Source: CAYLYP01 sp964387795 (GTDB lineage: Bacteria > Bacteroidota > Bacteroidia > Bacteroidales > UBA7960). Taken from it: DNA of 28,532 nucleotides. The stretch is from positions 1 through 28,532 of the forward strand of contig CAYLYP010000038.1 of assembly GCA_964387795.1 (NCBI GenBank). Reading direction: 5' to 3'. This document shows positions 1-7,293 of the stretch, piece by piece. Position 1 is the stretch's first letter. The number at the start of each line of letters is the position of its first letter. The translations under genes and the position numbers were made by a program. The notes under the pieces are model-generated. The model ran no database searches, had not been told where the DNA came from, and was given only the letters and a program-made list of their open reading frames with translations.

Positions 1-5
1 CATAA

Positions 6-48
6 AAAAACCTTCATAAATTTTGGATGCAAATTTATGAAGGTTTTT
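6..48 (-). terminator. Strong intrinsic terminator downstream of the phosphomutase gene
   Basis: A perfect 18-bp inverted repeat (left arm 6-23, right arm 31-48) is separated by a 7-base loop. Read on the minus strand, the stem follows the stop codon of the phosphohexomutase gene by about 25 bases and runs into a T-rich tract at 3-10. The other strand also ends in a short T run, so it may serve a plus-strand gene entering from the left. Seen directly; termination activity is inferred. Confidence 0.8.
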
Positions 49-72
49 GAAGATTAAGCATTGCTCAATGCA

Positions 73-1809
73 TTATTTTAATCCAAGTTCCTTAATAATA
101 CTATCGGCTTTTTCATCAAGCGATTTCAATGTTTTATCATACTCTGAATCACTTGCCACTTGTGCTTTAAGCCCGAAATAAAACTTAATCTTTGGTTCGG
201 TGCCTGATGGGCGTGCAGTAATGATAGAACCATCTTCAAGTAAAAGTTGAATAACATTTGATTTTGGGAGATCTATAGGTTTTGATGCCCCATCTTTTAA
301 GCAAATCTCCTTCATCGCCTGGTAATCCTTTATTGCAACCACCTTAGAATTGGCAATCATCTCAGGAGGTGAAACACGAAGCTTATCCATCATCAGCCGG
401 ATTTCTTCTATTCCATCAATTCCTTTTTTTGTTATTGAAATAAGTTTTTCCCTAAAGAGGCCATATTTGAGATGAATTTCCTTCAGAAGGTCAAGCAGGT
501 TCTTTCCCTGGCTTTGAGCCCATACAGCTGCCTCTGCAATCATACAGCATGATATTACGGCATCCTTATCCCTGACAAAATCACCAATTAAATATCCATA
601 GCTCTCTTCACCTCCAGCAATAAATTCTTTCTTACCTTCAAAAGCATGTATTTTTTCAGCAATATATTTAAACCCGGTAAGGACATCATAACAAGCAACC
701 CCAAAGTCATCGGCTAAAACCTTAAGCAGATGGGTTGTCACGATGGTTTTTACAAGAAACTGGTTCCCATTGATTTTACCAAGCTCCTTCCACTTTGAAA
801 GCATATAATATATCAGGATGCTTGCTGTTTCATTGCCATTAAGAAGTACAAACCTGCCGTCATGGTTTTTAACTGCAATACCAACGCGGTCGGCATCAGG
901 GTCAGTAGCCATAACAAGGCTGGCATTTTTCTTTTCAGCAAGTTCAATGGCCATTTGAAGGGCTGAAGCTTCTTCAGGATTAGGGCTGATGAGGGTAGGG
1001 AAATTACCATCAGCTACGCTTTGTTCCGGCACCTGAATCACATTATTGAAGCCAAACATCTCGAATGCCTGGGGAACGAGTTTTAATCCAGTTCCATGTA
1101 AAGGGGTATAAACAAGCGGAAAATCTTTATGCTTTGAGATTAGTGCAGGAGAGAGCGAAAGGCTTTTAAGCTTTTCAAGATATATTTTATCAATATCCTT
1201 ACCAATAATGTGAATCAGGTCATTGTTCCCATCAAAACGAATTGCTTTATAATCCTGAATTGCCAATACTTCCTGAATGATTTGCTTATCAACGGGTGCA
1301 ATGATTTGCCCACCATCTTCGCCATACACTTTATATCCATTATACTCTTTGGGATTGTGCGATGCAGTGACGACAATACCCGACTGGCATTTTAAATGCC
1401 TTATAGTAAACGAAAGTTCAGGGGTTGGTCTCAGGCTTTCAAAAAGGTAAACTGTAATCCCATTGGCAGATAAGACCTGAGCAGTAATCCTTGAAAATTC
1501 AGGGCTTTGATTGCGGCTGTCATAAGCTATGGCAACATTAATCTTTTTTCCAGGGTAGTATTTATTCAGGTAGTTTGCCAGGCCCTGTGTAGCAAGACCC
1601 ACAGTATATTTATTCATCCTGTTGGTTCCCACCCCCATGATACCTCGAAGGCCACCTGTTCCAAATTCAAGATTTTGGAAAAAACACTCTGTCAGTTCTT
1701 TGGGATCATCAGCTAAAAGTCTTTCAACTTCCTTGCGGGTATGCAAATCAAACATTGGGTTCAGCCATTGCTTTGCCCTATCAATAATCCTTGGTTCTGC
1801 CTGTTTCAT
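73..1809 (-). CDS. Phosphoglucomutase/phosphomannomutase family protein
   Basis: Alpha-D-phosphohexomutase of 578 residues, the usual length of the long phospho-sugar mutase branch in Bacteroidota. It interconverts hexose 1- and 6-phosphates (glucose and/or mannose) in the cytoplasm, feeding nucleotide-sugar synthesis. All four family signatures are intact: the phosphoserine loop TASHNP at 148-153 (Ser150), the metal-binding DPDADR at 303-308, the sugar-binding GGEESYG at 399-405 and the phosphate-binding RPSGTEPK at 533-540. The ATG start gives a normal N-terminus. It is the last gene of a minus-strand sugar-nucleotide set, 118 bases after the dTDP-rhamnose reductase gene, and is followed at once by a strong hairpin terminator. 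Phosphopentomutase-like activity is possible in this branch, so the substrate is not fixed from sequence. Confidence 0.93.
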   Translation of the reverse strand: MKQAEPRIIDRAKQWLNPMFDLHTRKEVERLLADDPKELTECFFQNLEFGTGGLRGIMGVGTNRMNKYTVGLATQGLANYLNKYYPGKKINVAIAYDSRNQSPEFSRITAQVLSANGITVYLFESLRPTPELSFTIRHLKCQSGIVVTASHNPKEYNGYKVYGEDGGQIIAPVDKQIIQEVLAIQDYKAIRFDGNNDLIHIIGKDIDKIYLEKLKSLSLSPALISKHKDFPLVYTPLHGTGLKLVPQAFEMFGFNNVIQVPEQSVADGNFPTLISPNPEEASALQMAIELAEKKNASLVMATDPDADRVGIAVKNHDGRFVLLNGNETASILIYYMLSKWKELGKINGNQFLVKTIVTTHLLKVLADDFGVACYDVLTGFKYIAEKIHAFEGKKEFIAGGEESYGYLIGDFVRDKDAVISCCMIAEAAVWAQSQGKNLLDLLKEIHLKYGLFREKLISITKKGIDGIEEIRLMMDKLRVSPPEMIANSKVVAIKDYQAMKEICLKDGASKPIDLPKSNVIQLLLEDGSIITARPSGTEPKIKFYFGLKAQVASDSEYDKTLKSLDEKADSIIKELGLK

Positions 1810-1927
1810 TTTTCAATCAGTTTTCAACAAAATATATGGATATCCACTTTGAACCATTATCAATATATCCCTTGTAATTGCAAAGAGCTTGAATAACATC
1901 AAATCCGTCCTGTCATATCAGCAGGGA

Positions 1928-2791
1928 TCATGATTTACCAATTACCTTAAGGCATTCAGCCAGGCTATCTTTCCAGTAAGGGATTTCAATGCCAAAGTCT
2001 TTTTTTACTTTAGATTTATTCAACAGGCTGAATGGAGGGCGTTGTGCCGGGGTTGGATAATCTTTTGTCAGAATAGGGTTGATCTTACAATCAATCCCTT
2101 CGATTGAAACAATTTCCCTTGCAAAATCATACCAACTGCTAACACCTTCGTTGGAGTAATTATATATCTCAGTCCTTATCTTAGGGCTCACCTTAGGGAT
2201 AATTGTCAGGACAGCCCTCGCAAGGTCCCTTGCATAGGTAGGGGTTCCAATCTGATCATAAACAACATCAAGGCTTTTTTTCTTCCTTGAATTCTCAAGG
2301 ATTGTCTTTACAAAGTTGTTTCCAAATGAAGAGTAAAGCCAGGAAGTCCTGAAGATAAGTGCTCTTTTGGCATTAAAAATAACTTCAATTTCCCCATCAA
2401 GTTTTGTTTTGCCATATATAGTTTTGGGAGCAGCAGTATCGTTTTCGGTGTAGGGTTTAAAGTTTTTGCCATCAAAGACGTAATCCGTTGAAAAATGGAT
2501 TAAGAGGGCATCATTTGCAGAGGCAATCTCAGCCATGTTTTTAATAGCTGTAGCATTAAGGAGCGATGCATTTGTCTTATCGCTTTCAGCCTGGTCAACG
2601 GCTGTATATGCTGCACAGTTGATAATACAATTGATTTTATTTGCTTTAATATATTTTTCAAGTTTCTCTGTCTGGGTGATATCCAGATCAGGCTTATCAG
2701 TAAAAAAGAATTTAAAATCAGAAAATTCAGGGGCCAAAAATTGAAATTCATTTCCTAACTGACCCTGGCTTCCGGTAACAAGTATCTTCAT
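1928..2791 (-). CDS. rfbD: dTDP-4-dehydrorhamnose reductase
   Basis: RmlD-type short-chain dehydrogenase/reductase of 287 residues, the usual length. It reduces dTDP-4-dehydro-L-rhamnose to dTDP-L-rhamnose with NAD(P)H, the last step of activated rhamnose synthesis. Visible features are an N-terminal Rossmann glycine loop GSQGQLG at 7-13, STDYVFDG at 101-108 and the catalytic Tyr126-x3-Lys130 (YGKTK). Later segments resembling RTSWLYSSFGNNFV and the C-terminal RPPFSLL are typical of RmlD. No rmlA, rmlB or rmlC lies in the window, so the rest of the pathway must be encoded elsewhere. It sits between the UDP-xylose synthase and phosphomutase genes on the same strand, with gaps of 147 and 118 bases, so co-transcription is plausible but not certain. 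Confidence 0.9.
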   Translation of the reverse strand: MKILVTGSQGQLGNEFQFLAPEFSDFKFFFTDKPDLDITQTEKLEKYIKANKINCIINCAAYTAVDQAESDKTNASLLNATAIKNMAEIASANDALLIHFSTDYVFDGKNFKPYTENDTAAPKTIYGKTKLDGEIEVIFNAKRALIFRTSWLYSSFGNNFVKTILENSRKKKSLDVVYDQIGTPTYARDLARAVLTIIPKVSPKIRTEIYNYSNEGVSSWYDFAREIVSIEGIDCKINPILTKDYPTPAQRPPFSLLNKSKVKKDFGIEIPYWKDSLAECLKVIGKS

Positions 2792-2871
2792 TTTCTATGT
2801 TTTTTTCAGTTGAAGCGTTTATGAATTTGTTTCAACCACCAAGTTAAAAAAAACTTTTCAATCAATTGTTG

Positions 2872-2910
2872 TTTCTCTTTAAAAGCTTACTTTTTTTCTT
2901 TAAAGAGAAA
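2872..2910 (-). repeat. 12-bp perfect inverted repeat between the UXS and rfbD genes
   Basis: Arms TTTCTCTTTAAA (2872-2883) and TTTAAAGAGAAA (2899-2910) form a perfect 12-bp stem with a 15-base loop. On the minus strand it lies about 30 bases after the decarboxylase stop and 80 bases before the rfbD start. The stem is AT-rich and has no following T tract in the minus direction, so a processing or attenuation hairpin, or a protein-binding site, is as likely as a terminator. Function is inferred only. Confidence 0.5.
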
Positions 2911-2938
2911 TATTTCCATGTCATTTGACTTTAGGATA

Positions 2939-3880
2939 TTAATGACTTAACTCCTTACGAAAATAGTCAATCGTTTTTTCTAGTCCCTGGTCAAGTGCTA
3001 TGGAAGGAGACCAGTTAAGAATAGATTTCGCTTTTGAAATATTTGGCTGGCGCTGCATAGGATCATCCTGTGGAAGCGGCCTGAATACAATTTTTGATTT
3101 GGAACCTGTAATGTTTATAACCTTTTCAGCCAACTCAAGCATCGTAAACTCACCCGGATTCCCTATGTTAATGGGACCGGTAACTGTATCATCGCTTTCC
3201 ATAAGCGCTACAAGGCCTTTTACAAGATCATCCACATAACAAAAACTCCTCGTCTGGGTTCCCTGTCCAAAAACCGTTATATCCTCTCCCATGAGTGCCT
3301 GTACAATGAAATTTGATACTACACGCCCATCGTTGGCCAACATCCTGGGGCCATAGGTATTAAATATCCGGGCAATCTTTATCCTTACCTGGTTTTGTTG
3401 ATAATAACTAATAAACAGTGATTCAGCACAACGTTTTCCCTCATCATAACATGCACGGGGGCCTATTGGGTTCACATGGCCCCAATACTCTTCGGGCTGT
3501 GGATGAACATTGGGATCCCCATAAACCTCACTTGTTGATGCCTGCAAAATCTTAGCCCTTGTCCTTTTGGCCAGACCAAGCATATTGATAGCCCCCATCA
3601 CTGAGGTTTTTATGGTCTTTATCCCATTATATTGATAATGAATTGGAGAAGCAGGACAAGCCAGATTATAAATTTCATCCACTTCGATATAGAAAGGCAA
3701 TGTAACATCATGCCTTACAATCTCGAAATAAGGATTAGACATCAAATGGACAACATTTTGTTTCCGCCCGGTAAAATAATTATCCAGACATACCACATCA
3801 TGTCCCTGATTTAATAAGTATTCACATAGATGTGAACCCACAAAACCAGCACCACCGGTAACCAATATTTTTTTTCTCAC
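2939..3880 (-). CDS. UDP-glucuronic acid decarboxylase (UDP-xylose synthase)
   Basis: Extended short-chain dehydrogenase of 313 residues. UDP-xylose synthases of this soluble bacterial type convert UDP-glucuronate to UDP-xylose and CO2 using tightly bound NAD+. The glycine loop GGAGFVG lies at 9-15. The family hallmark EYWGHVNPIGPRACYDEGKR spans 131-150 and contains the catalytic Tyr145-x3-Lys149; it separates this group from ordinary UDP-glucose 4-epimerases. The product of the upstream neighbour, UDP-glucose dehydrogenase, is exactly this enzyme's substrate, so the pair makes a two-step route from UDP-glucose to UDP-xylose. The gene lies 118 bases downstream of that dehydrogenase on the same strand. 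The assignment is firm from the hallmark plus context. Confidence 0.93.
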   Translation of the reverse strand: MRKKILVTGGAGFVGSHLCEYLLNQGHDVVCLDNYFTGRKQNVVHLMSNPYFEIVRHDVTLPFYIEVDEIYNLACPASPIHYQYNGIKTIKTSVMGAINMLGLAKRTRAKILQASTSEVYGDPNVHPQPEEYWGHVNPIGPRACYDEGKRCAESLFISYYQQNQVRIKIARIFNTYGPRMLANDGRVVSNFIVQALMGEDITVFGQGTQTRSFCYVDDLVKGLVALMESDDTVTGPINIGNPGEFTMLELAEKVINITGSKSKIVFRPLPQDDPMQRQPNISKAKSILNWSPSIALDQGLEKTIDYFRKELSH

Positions 3881-3998
3881 AATACTAATGTTTTATATTT
3901 TGTGAACCGACTGCTTTCAACAGGATCAACCTATTGATTATGCCGGGGAAAAGCAAAAAGAAAAGCTATCCGTAACATTATTACAGATAACTGTATGA

Positions 3999-5321
3999 TT
4001 AGTTTGTTTTTATCCCAATGCAATGGTATTGGATCCCATGGGCTTTCATTTCCGAGGGATCATATATATTCCTTCCATCAAAAACAATATGCTGGCGCAT
4101 TAGTTTTTTAATCACATTGAAGTTAGGGAGCTTAAACCCATTCCATTCGGTAACAAGCAAGAGTGCATCAGCATCAATAAGAGCTTCTTCCTTGTCATTG
4201 GTATAAACAACCTTGTCCCCGATAATACGTTGGGCTTCCTCAATAGCTTCAGGATCATAGGCTTTTATTTTACAACCGGCTTCAAGTAACTGATTAATGA
4301 TTACAACTGAAGGTGCTTCGCGCATATCATCTGTCTCTGGTTTAAATGATAATCCCCAGATTGCAATGTTTAAACCTTCCAGTTTATTATCAAAGTGCTT
4401 TTTGACCTTTGACACCAATACTGATTTCTGATCATCATTTACCTCTTCAACTGCCTTAATTACCCTCATCGAATAATTGTTTTCTTCAGCTGTTTTTATC
4501 AATGCCTTAACATCTTTAGGGAAACATGAACCACCATATCCGATGCCCGGATAAAGGAATTTGCTCCCGATACGGGGATCGCTTCCAATACCTTTTCTTA
4601 CAAGATTTACATTGGCACCAAGTATTTCACAAAGATTTGCAATGTCGTTCATGAAACTGATACGGGTTGCAAGCATTGCATTGGCAGCATACTTTGTCAT
4701 CTCAGCAGAGGGGATGTCCATAAAAATTATTGGATGCCCATTGAGGGTAAATGGTTTATATAAACGACCCATGATCTCCTGTGCCCTCTCTGACTCAATA
4801 CCCACTACAATCCGGTCTGGTTTCATAAAATCATCAATCGCAGCACCTTCTTTTAAAAATTCAGGGTTAGATGCTACATCAAACGGGATATTTTTATTCC
4901 GGGATTTTTGCCCGTTCAAAACGGCTTCCTTCACTTTTAATGCCGTGCCAACAGGAACAGTACTTTTAGTTACAACAACAAGATAATCCTCCATACACTC
5001 GCCTATTTGCCTGGCTACCCCAACAACGTGTTTTAGGTCGGCGCTGCCATCCTCATCCGGAGGAGTGCCCACTGCTATAAACATCACCTCGCTCCCAATT
5101 GTGGCCTCTTGAATATCAGTTGTAAAGCGCAAACGCCCCTTCTCAAAATTCCTTGACACCAAAGTTTCTAAACCTGGTTCATAAATTGGAAGTATTCCTT
5201 TTTTTAAATTGTCAATCTTGGTTTTATCAATATCAACACAGGTAACATCAATGCCTACTTCTGCAAAGCAAGTCCCGGTAACTAAACCAACATAACCTGT
5301 TCCAACGATGGATATTTTCAT
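3999..5321 (-). CDS. ugd: UDP-glucose 6-dehydrogenase
   Basis: Oxidises UDP-glucose twice with NAD+ to UDP-glucuronate. The chosen start is the ATG ending at 5321, giving 440 residues, the family norm, with the Rossmann strand MKISIVGTGYVG at the very N-terminus (GxGxxG at 7-12). The open frame extends to an ATG at 5402, but the added 27 residues have no family counterpart. EFLKEG lies at 154-159 and the catalytic-cysteine motif GYGGSCFPKD at 261-270 (Cys266). The gene leads the nucleotide-sugar block and supplies the substrate for the UDP-glucuronate decarboxylase next door. Its upstream region carries a 13-bp direct repeat that could be regulatory. Confidence 0.94.
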   Translation of the reverse strand: MKISIVGTGYVGLVTGTCFAEVGIDVTCVDIDKTKIDNLKKGILPIYEPGLETLVSRNFEKGRLRFTTDIQEATIGSEVMFIAVGTPPDEDGSADLKHVVGVARQIGECMEDYLVVVTKSTVPVGTALKVKEAVLNGQKSRNKNIPFDVASNPEFLKEGAAIDDFMKPDRIVVGIESERAQEIMGRLYKPFTLNGHPIIFMDIPSAEMTKYAANAMLATRISFMNDIANLCEILGANVNLVRKGIGSDPRIGSKFLYPGIGYGGSCFPKDVKALIKTAEENNYSMRVIKAVEEVNDDQKSVLVSKVKKHFDNKLEGLNIAIWGLSFKPETDDMREAPSVVIINQLLEAGCKIKAYDPEAIEEAQRIIGDKVVYTNDKEEALIDADALLLVTEWNGFKLPNFNVIKKLMRQHIVFDGRNIYDPSEMKAHGIQYHCIGIKTN

Positions 5322-5405
5322 ACGAATTGTGTTTGATGGTGAAAGTAAACAATCTCTTTTTTGTTGCTGACGGGCAAAGATAATTGAATTTTTCGTAGCC
5401 ATTTA

Positions 5406-5471
5406 TATTTAATACGTTGGATTTTTGTATTCATATAAAAAACCACCTGCTCGTCATTTATTTAATACGTT
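5406..5471. repeat. Pair of exact 13-bp direct repeats upstream of ugd
   Basis: TATTTAATACGTT occurs at 5406-5418 and again at 5459-5471, 53 bases apart start to start, close to five helical turns. Both copies lie in the non-coding stretch upstream of ugd. Exact 13-mers repeated at this distance suggest two operator sites, but the AT-rich background makes chance possible. The surrounding gap (5322-5814) otherwise holds a weak ugd promoter candidate and an imperfect palindrome. Confidence 0.5.
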
Positions 5472-5490
5472 AAACGAAATGTTTTATTAT

Positions 5491-5500
5491 TGCAAAGTAA
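5491..5500 (-). promoter_or_regulatory. Weak candidate -7 element for ugd
   Basis: The minus strand reads TTACTTTGCA here, one base off the Bacteroidota TAnnTTTG element. No convincing -33 TTTG lies at the expected distance. It sits about 170 bases upstream of the ugd start, with both 13-bp repeats downstream of it. Weak evidence only. Confidence 0.25.
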
Positions 5501-5629
5501 AAGAATGTTGCTTTTTCCTGATTAAAACCATTTAATCAATAATAACTTACAGTTTTATTAATTTATGCCCCTTAGAAGCTCCTTACCCCCAAGCGGATGG
5601 CCTTTCTTTGTCAATTTAAGCATTCGCCC

Positions 5630-5649
5630 ATGAAATACATGCATTTCAT
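5630..5649. repeat. Imperfect 20-bp palindrome in the ugd/EamA gap
   Basis: ATGAAATACATGCATTTCAT has 7-bp perfect outer arms, one mismatched pair and a central CATG, so 18 of 20 positions are symmetric. It lies about 165 bases beyond the stop of the EamA-type transporter and about 310 bases upstream of the ugd start. It resembles a dimeric regulator site. Function unknown. Confidence 0.35.
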
Positions 5650-5814
5650 TTGTCTTAAAAAACAATGTTGGTTCTTAAAGCAAAAACTCTTTCAACTCAC
5701 AGGATGATAAAAGATGACAATATTCAACAATGTTTCAAGCTGCTTTCTATTAACTCATCCCTGATTTCAGTTTTGCATATAAAAGAAATCTGGCTAATAA
5801 GGGATTTATCAGTT

Positions 5815-6732
5815 TTATTTACTAAAAACAATACGCTTAAAATGACCCCACCATTTTTTACCTGCCTGTGCCATAAAGACCCCGGCAATTACAACAATAA
5901 TCCCTGTCATCTTAAGGGCATCAATATCTTCACCAATAATAAGGAATGAAAACAATGCTGTAAAAATAGGGATTAGGTTAGTAAATACAGATGTCTTGCT
6001 TACCCCAATTTCTTTTACAGATATTGTATAGAACAAAAATGCCAGGCAGGAAGAAAAAACTATCAATAATGCAAGGGAAGAAATCAATTCAGTATTTGGT
6101 CTTACACTCATAAATGAGTTAAAGTCAAAAATTAAAAACAATGGGAGAAAACATAATGCCCCTACTATATTTTGGTAAGTAAGTATTAGCAGTGAAGAAT
6201 ACCTGGACGTCATTTTCTTAAGCAGCACAGAACTAATAATTGCAACAACAACTGCACCAAAAAGGCACAGTAAACCATAAGGAGATGCATTAAAGGAAAA
6301 GTTTTTATCAACAACCATAAGGACAATGCCTACAAAAGAAATCAAAAAGCCGGAGATGTTGAAAACTGACAATCGTTCTCTTAGAAAAACAAAACCTGCT
6401 ATGGGTGTAAATACAGGGATAGAACCTATAATCACTGATGTCAGTGTTGGGGTAACAAACTTCAAACCAAAGCTTTCGCCCAAAAAATAAAGGAAAGGGG
6501 AAAAAAATCCCAAAAGCGCAAACTTTAAATAATCCGATTTTTGTATTTTTTCTTTTTTCATAAAAAGCTTAAGCGCAAGCATCAATAGCACGGCTGAAAA
6601 GCTAAGACGGATAAACATCGTTGTAATGGGCTGGTAGTATTTATAGACCACCGATGTCCAAACATAAGATATTCCCCAAAACATTACGGCTAACAAAGCC
6701 AAACCATAAACATAAGAATTGTTCTTTTTCAA
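5815..6732 (-). CDS. EamA-family (drug/metabolite superfamily) transporter
   Basis: Inner-membrane protein of 305 residues with about ten hydrophobic segments in two EamA repeats, roughly 9-140 and 150-290. The segment at 92-120, with PTLTSVIIGSIPVFTPI followed by FLRER, is the usual EamA signature. These carriers export or import metabolites; the substrate cannot be predicted here. The start is TTG at 6730-6732: an in-frame TAA lies two codons upstream and the next methionine (residue 17) would cut into the first membrane span. The C-terminus is short and basic. It is divergent from the START-like gene and probably a single-gene unit. Confidence 0.85.
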   Translation of the reverse strand: MKKNNSYVYGLALLAVMFWGISYVWTSVVYKYYQPITTMFIRLSFSAVLLMLALKLFMKKEKIQKSDYLKFALLGFFSPFLYFLGESFGLKFVTPTLTSVIIGSIPVFTPIAGFVFLRERLSVFNISGFLISFVGIVLMVVDKNFSFNASPYGLLCLFGAVVVAIISSVLLKKMTSRYSSLLILTYQNIVGALCFLPLFLIFDFNSFMSVRPNTELISSLALLIVFSSCLAFLFYTISVKEIGVSKTSVFTNLIPIFTALFSFLIIGEDIDALKMTGIIVVIAGVFMAQAGKKWWGHFKRIVFSK

Positions 6733-6858
6733 GCTTCTTTAAATTGAATTGTGAATAATAAAAAACTAAAAGCTATTAAAAAAAGCAAACAAAGAAAGAA
6801 TTATGGAAGTAATTGTCTTTTAAAATGATATTTCGTTCCATTGAATTTCTTTTTTTTG

Positions 6859-6867
6859 TATCTTGTG
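6859..6867 (+). promoter_or_regulatory. Candidate -7 element for the START-like gene
   Basis: TATCTTGTG resembles the Bacteroidota -7 box and lies 35 bases upstream of the ATG at 6902. No good -33 TTTG is found at 19-21 bases. It covers the alternative TTG start at 6863, which fits with translation beginning at 6902 instead. Confidence 0.3.
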
Positions 6868-6901
6868 CATTGATGCCAAAAACAAACCAAAACCAATAAA
6901 A

Positions 6902-7288
6902 ATGTCAAATCTGGAAAAATACACTTTAGAGTATTCCCTGACAACTTCCACAAAGTTATTATACACCCTGATAAGCACTCCTGAAGGTTTATCAAGATGG
7001 TTTGCTGAAGCTGTACAACAGGATGATGACCTTTTTACCTTCTCATGGGAAGGAACCAACCAAACTGCACGGATGATTCATAAGCAGGAAAATGAAACTG
7101 TTGTTTTTCAATGGATGGACAATCAGCATGAAAACATCTTTTTTGAAATGCGGATTATTTCCGAGGATGTATCCCCTGATGTTACCCTTATCGTTACTGA
7201 TTATAGCGAGCCTTCAGATATTGATCTTAGCAAGCTGTTATGGAACAGTAATATCGGGCAACTCAAAAGACTTATCGAACCGCAGTAA
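6902..7288 (+). CDS. START-like domain protein (SRPBCC superfamily)
   Basis: Small soluble protein of 128 residues from the ATG at 6902. It resembles the single-domain START-like proteins of Bacteroidota, relatives of AHSA1-type helix-grip folds. Typical features are the N-terminal strand YTLEYSLTTSTKLLYTLIST, then PEGLSRWFAEAV at about 26-37, a mid-protein FSWEG, and a C-terminal amphipathic helix containing WNSNIGQLKRLIEP. These folds bind hydrophobic ligands or partner proteins; no role is assigned to this subgroup. The frame can be opened upstream at a TTG (6863), but the ATG start matches the domain boundary. It diverges from the EamA gene and converges with the class V PLP enzyme gene, with only 5 bases between stops. 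Confidence 0.78.
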   Translation: MSNLEKYTLEYSLTTSTKLLYTLISTPEGLSRWFAEAVQQDDDLFTFSWEGTNQTARMIHKQENETVVFQWMDNQHENIFFEMRIISEDVSPDVTLIVTDYSEPSDIDLSKLLWNSNIGQLKRLIEPQ

Positions 7289-7293
7289 TAATC

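Noticed and set aside
1810..1927. Possible -7 box (TATATTTTG) before the phosphomutase gene
   Set aside because: One base out of register with TAnnTTTG, and the nearest upstream TTG is 24 bases away; not convincing in AT-rich sequence.
4561..4986. 141-residue open frame opposite ugd
   Set aside because: Shadow of a well-supported gene on the other strand, with no motif of its own.
5322..5402. N-terminal extension of ugd by 27 residues from the ATG at 5402
   Set aside because: The Rossmann strand begins at the internal ATG ending at 5321; the extension is not typical of the family.
5665..5949. 94-residue open frame on the plus strand in the ugd/EamA gap
   Set aside because: It overlaps the 3' end of the EamA gene, has no recognisable domain or promoter, and its composition looks like translated AT-rich non-coding DNA.
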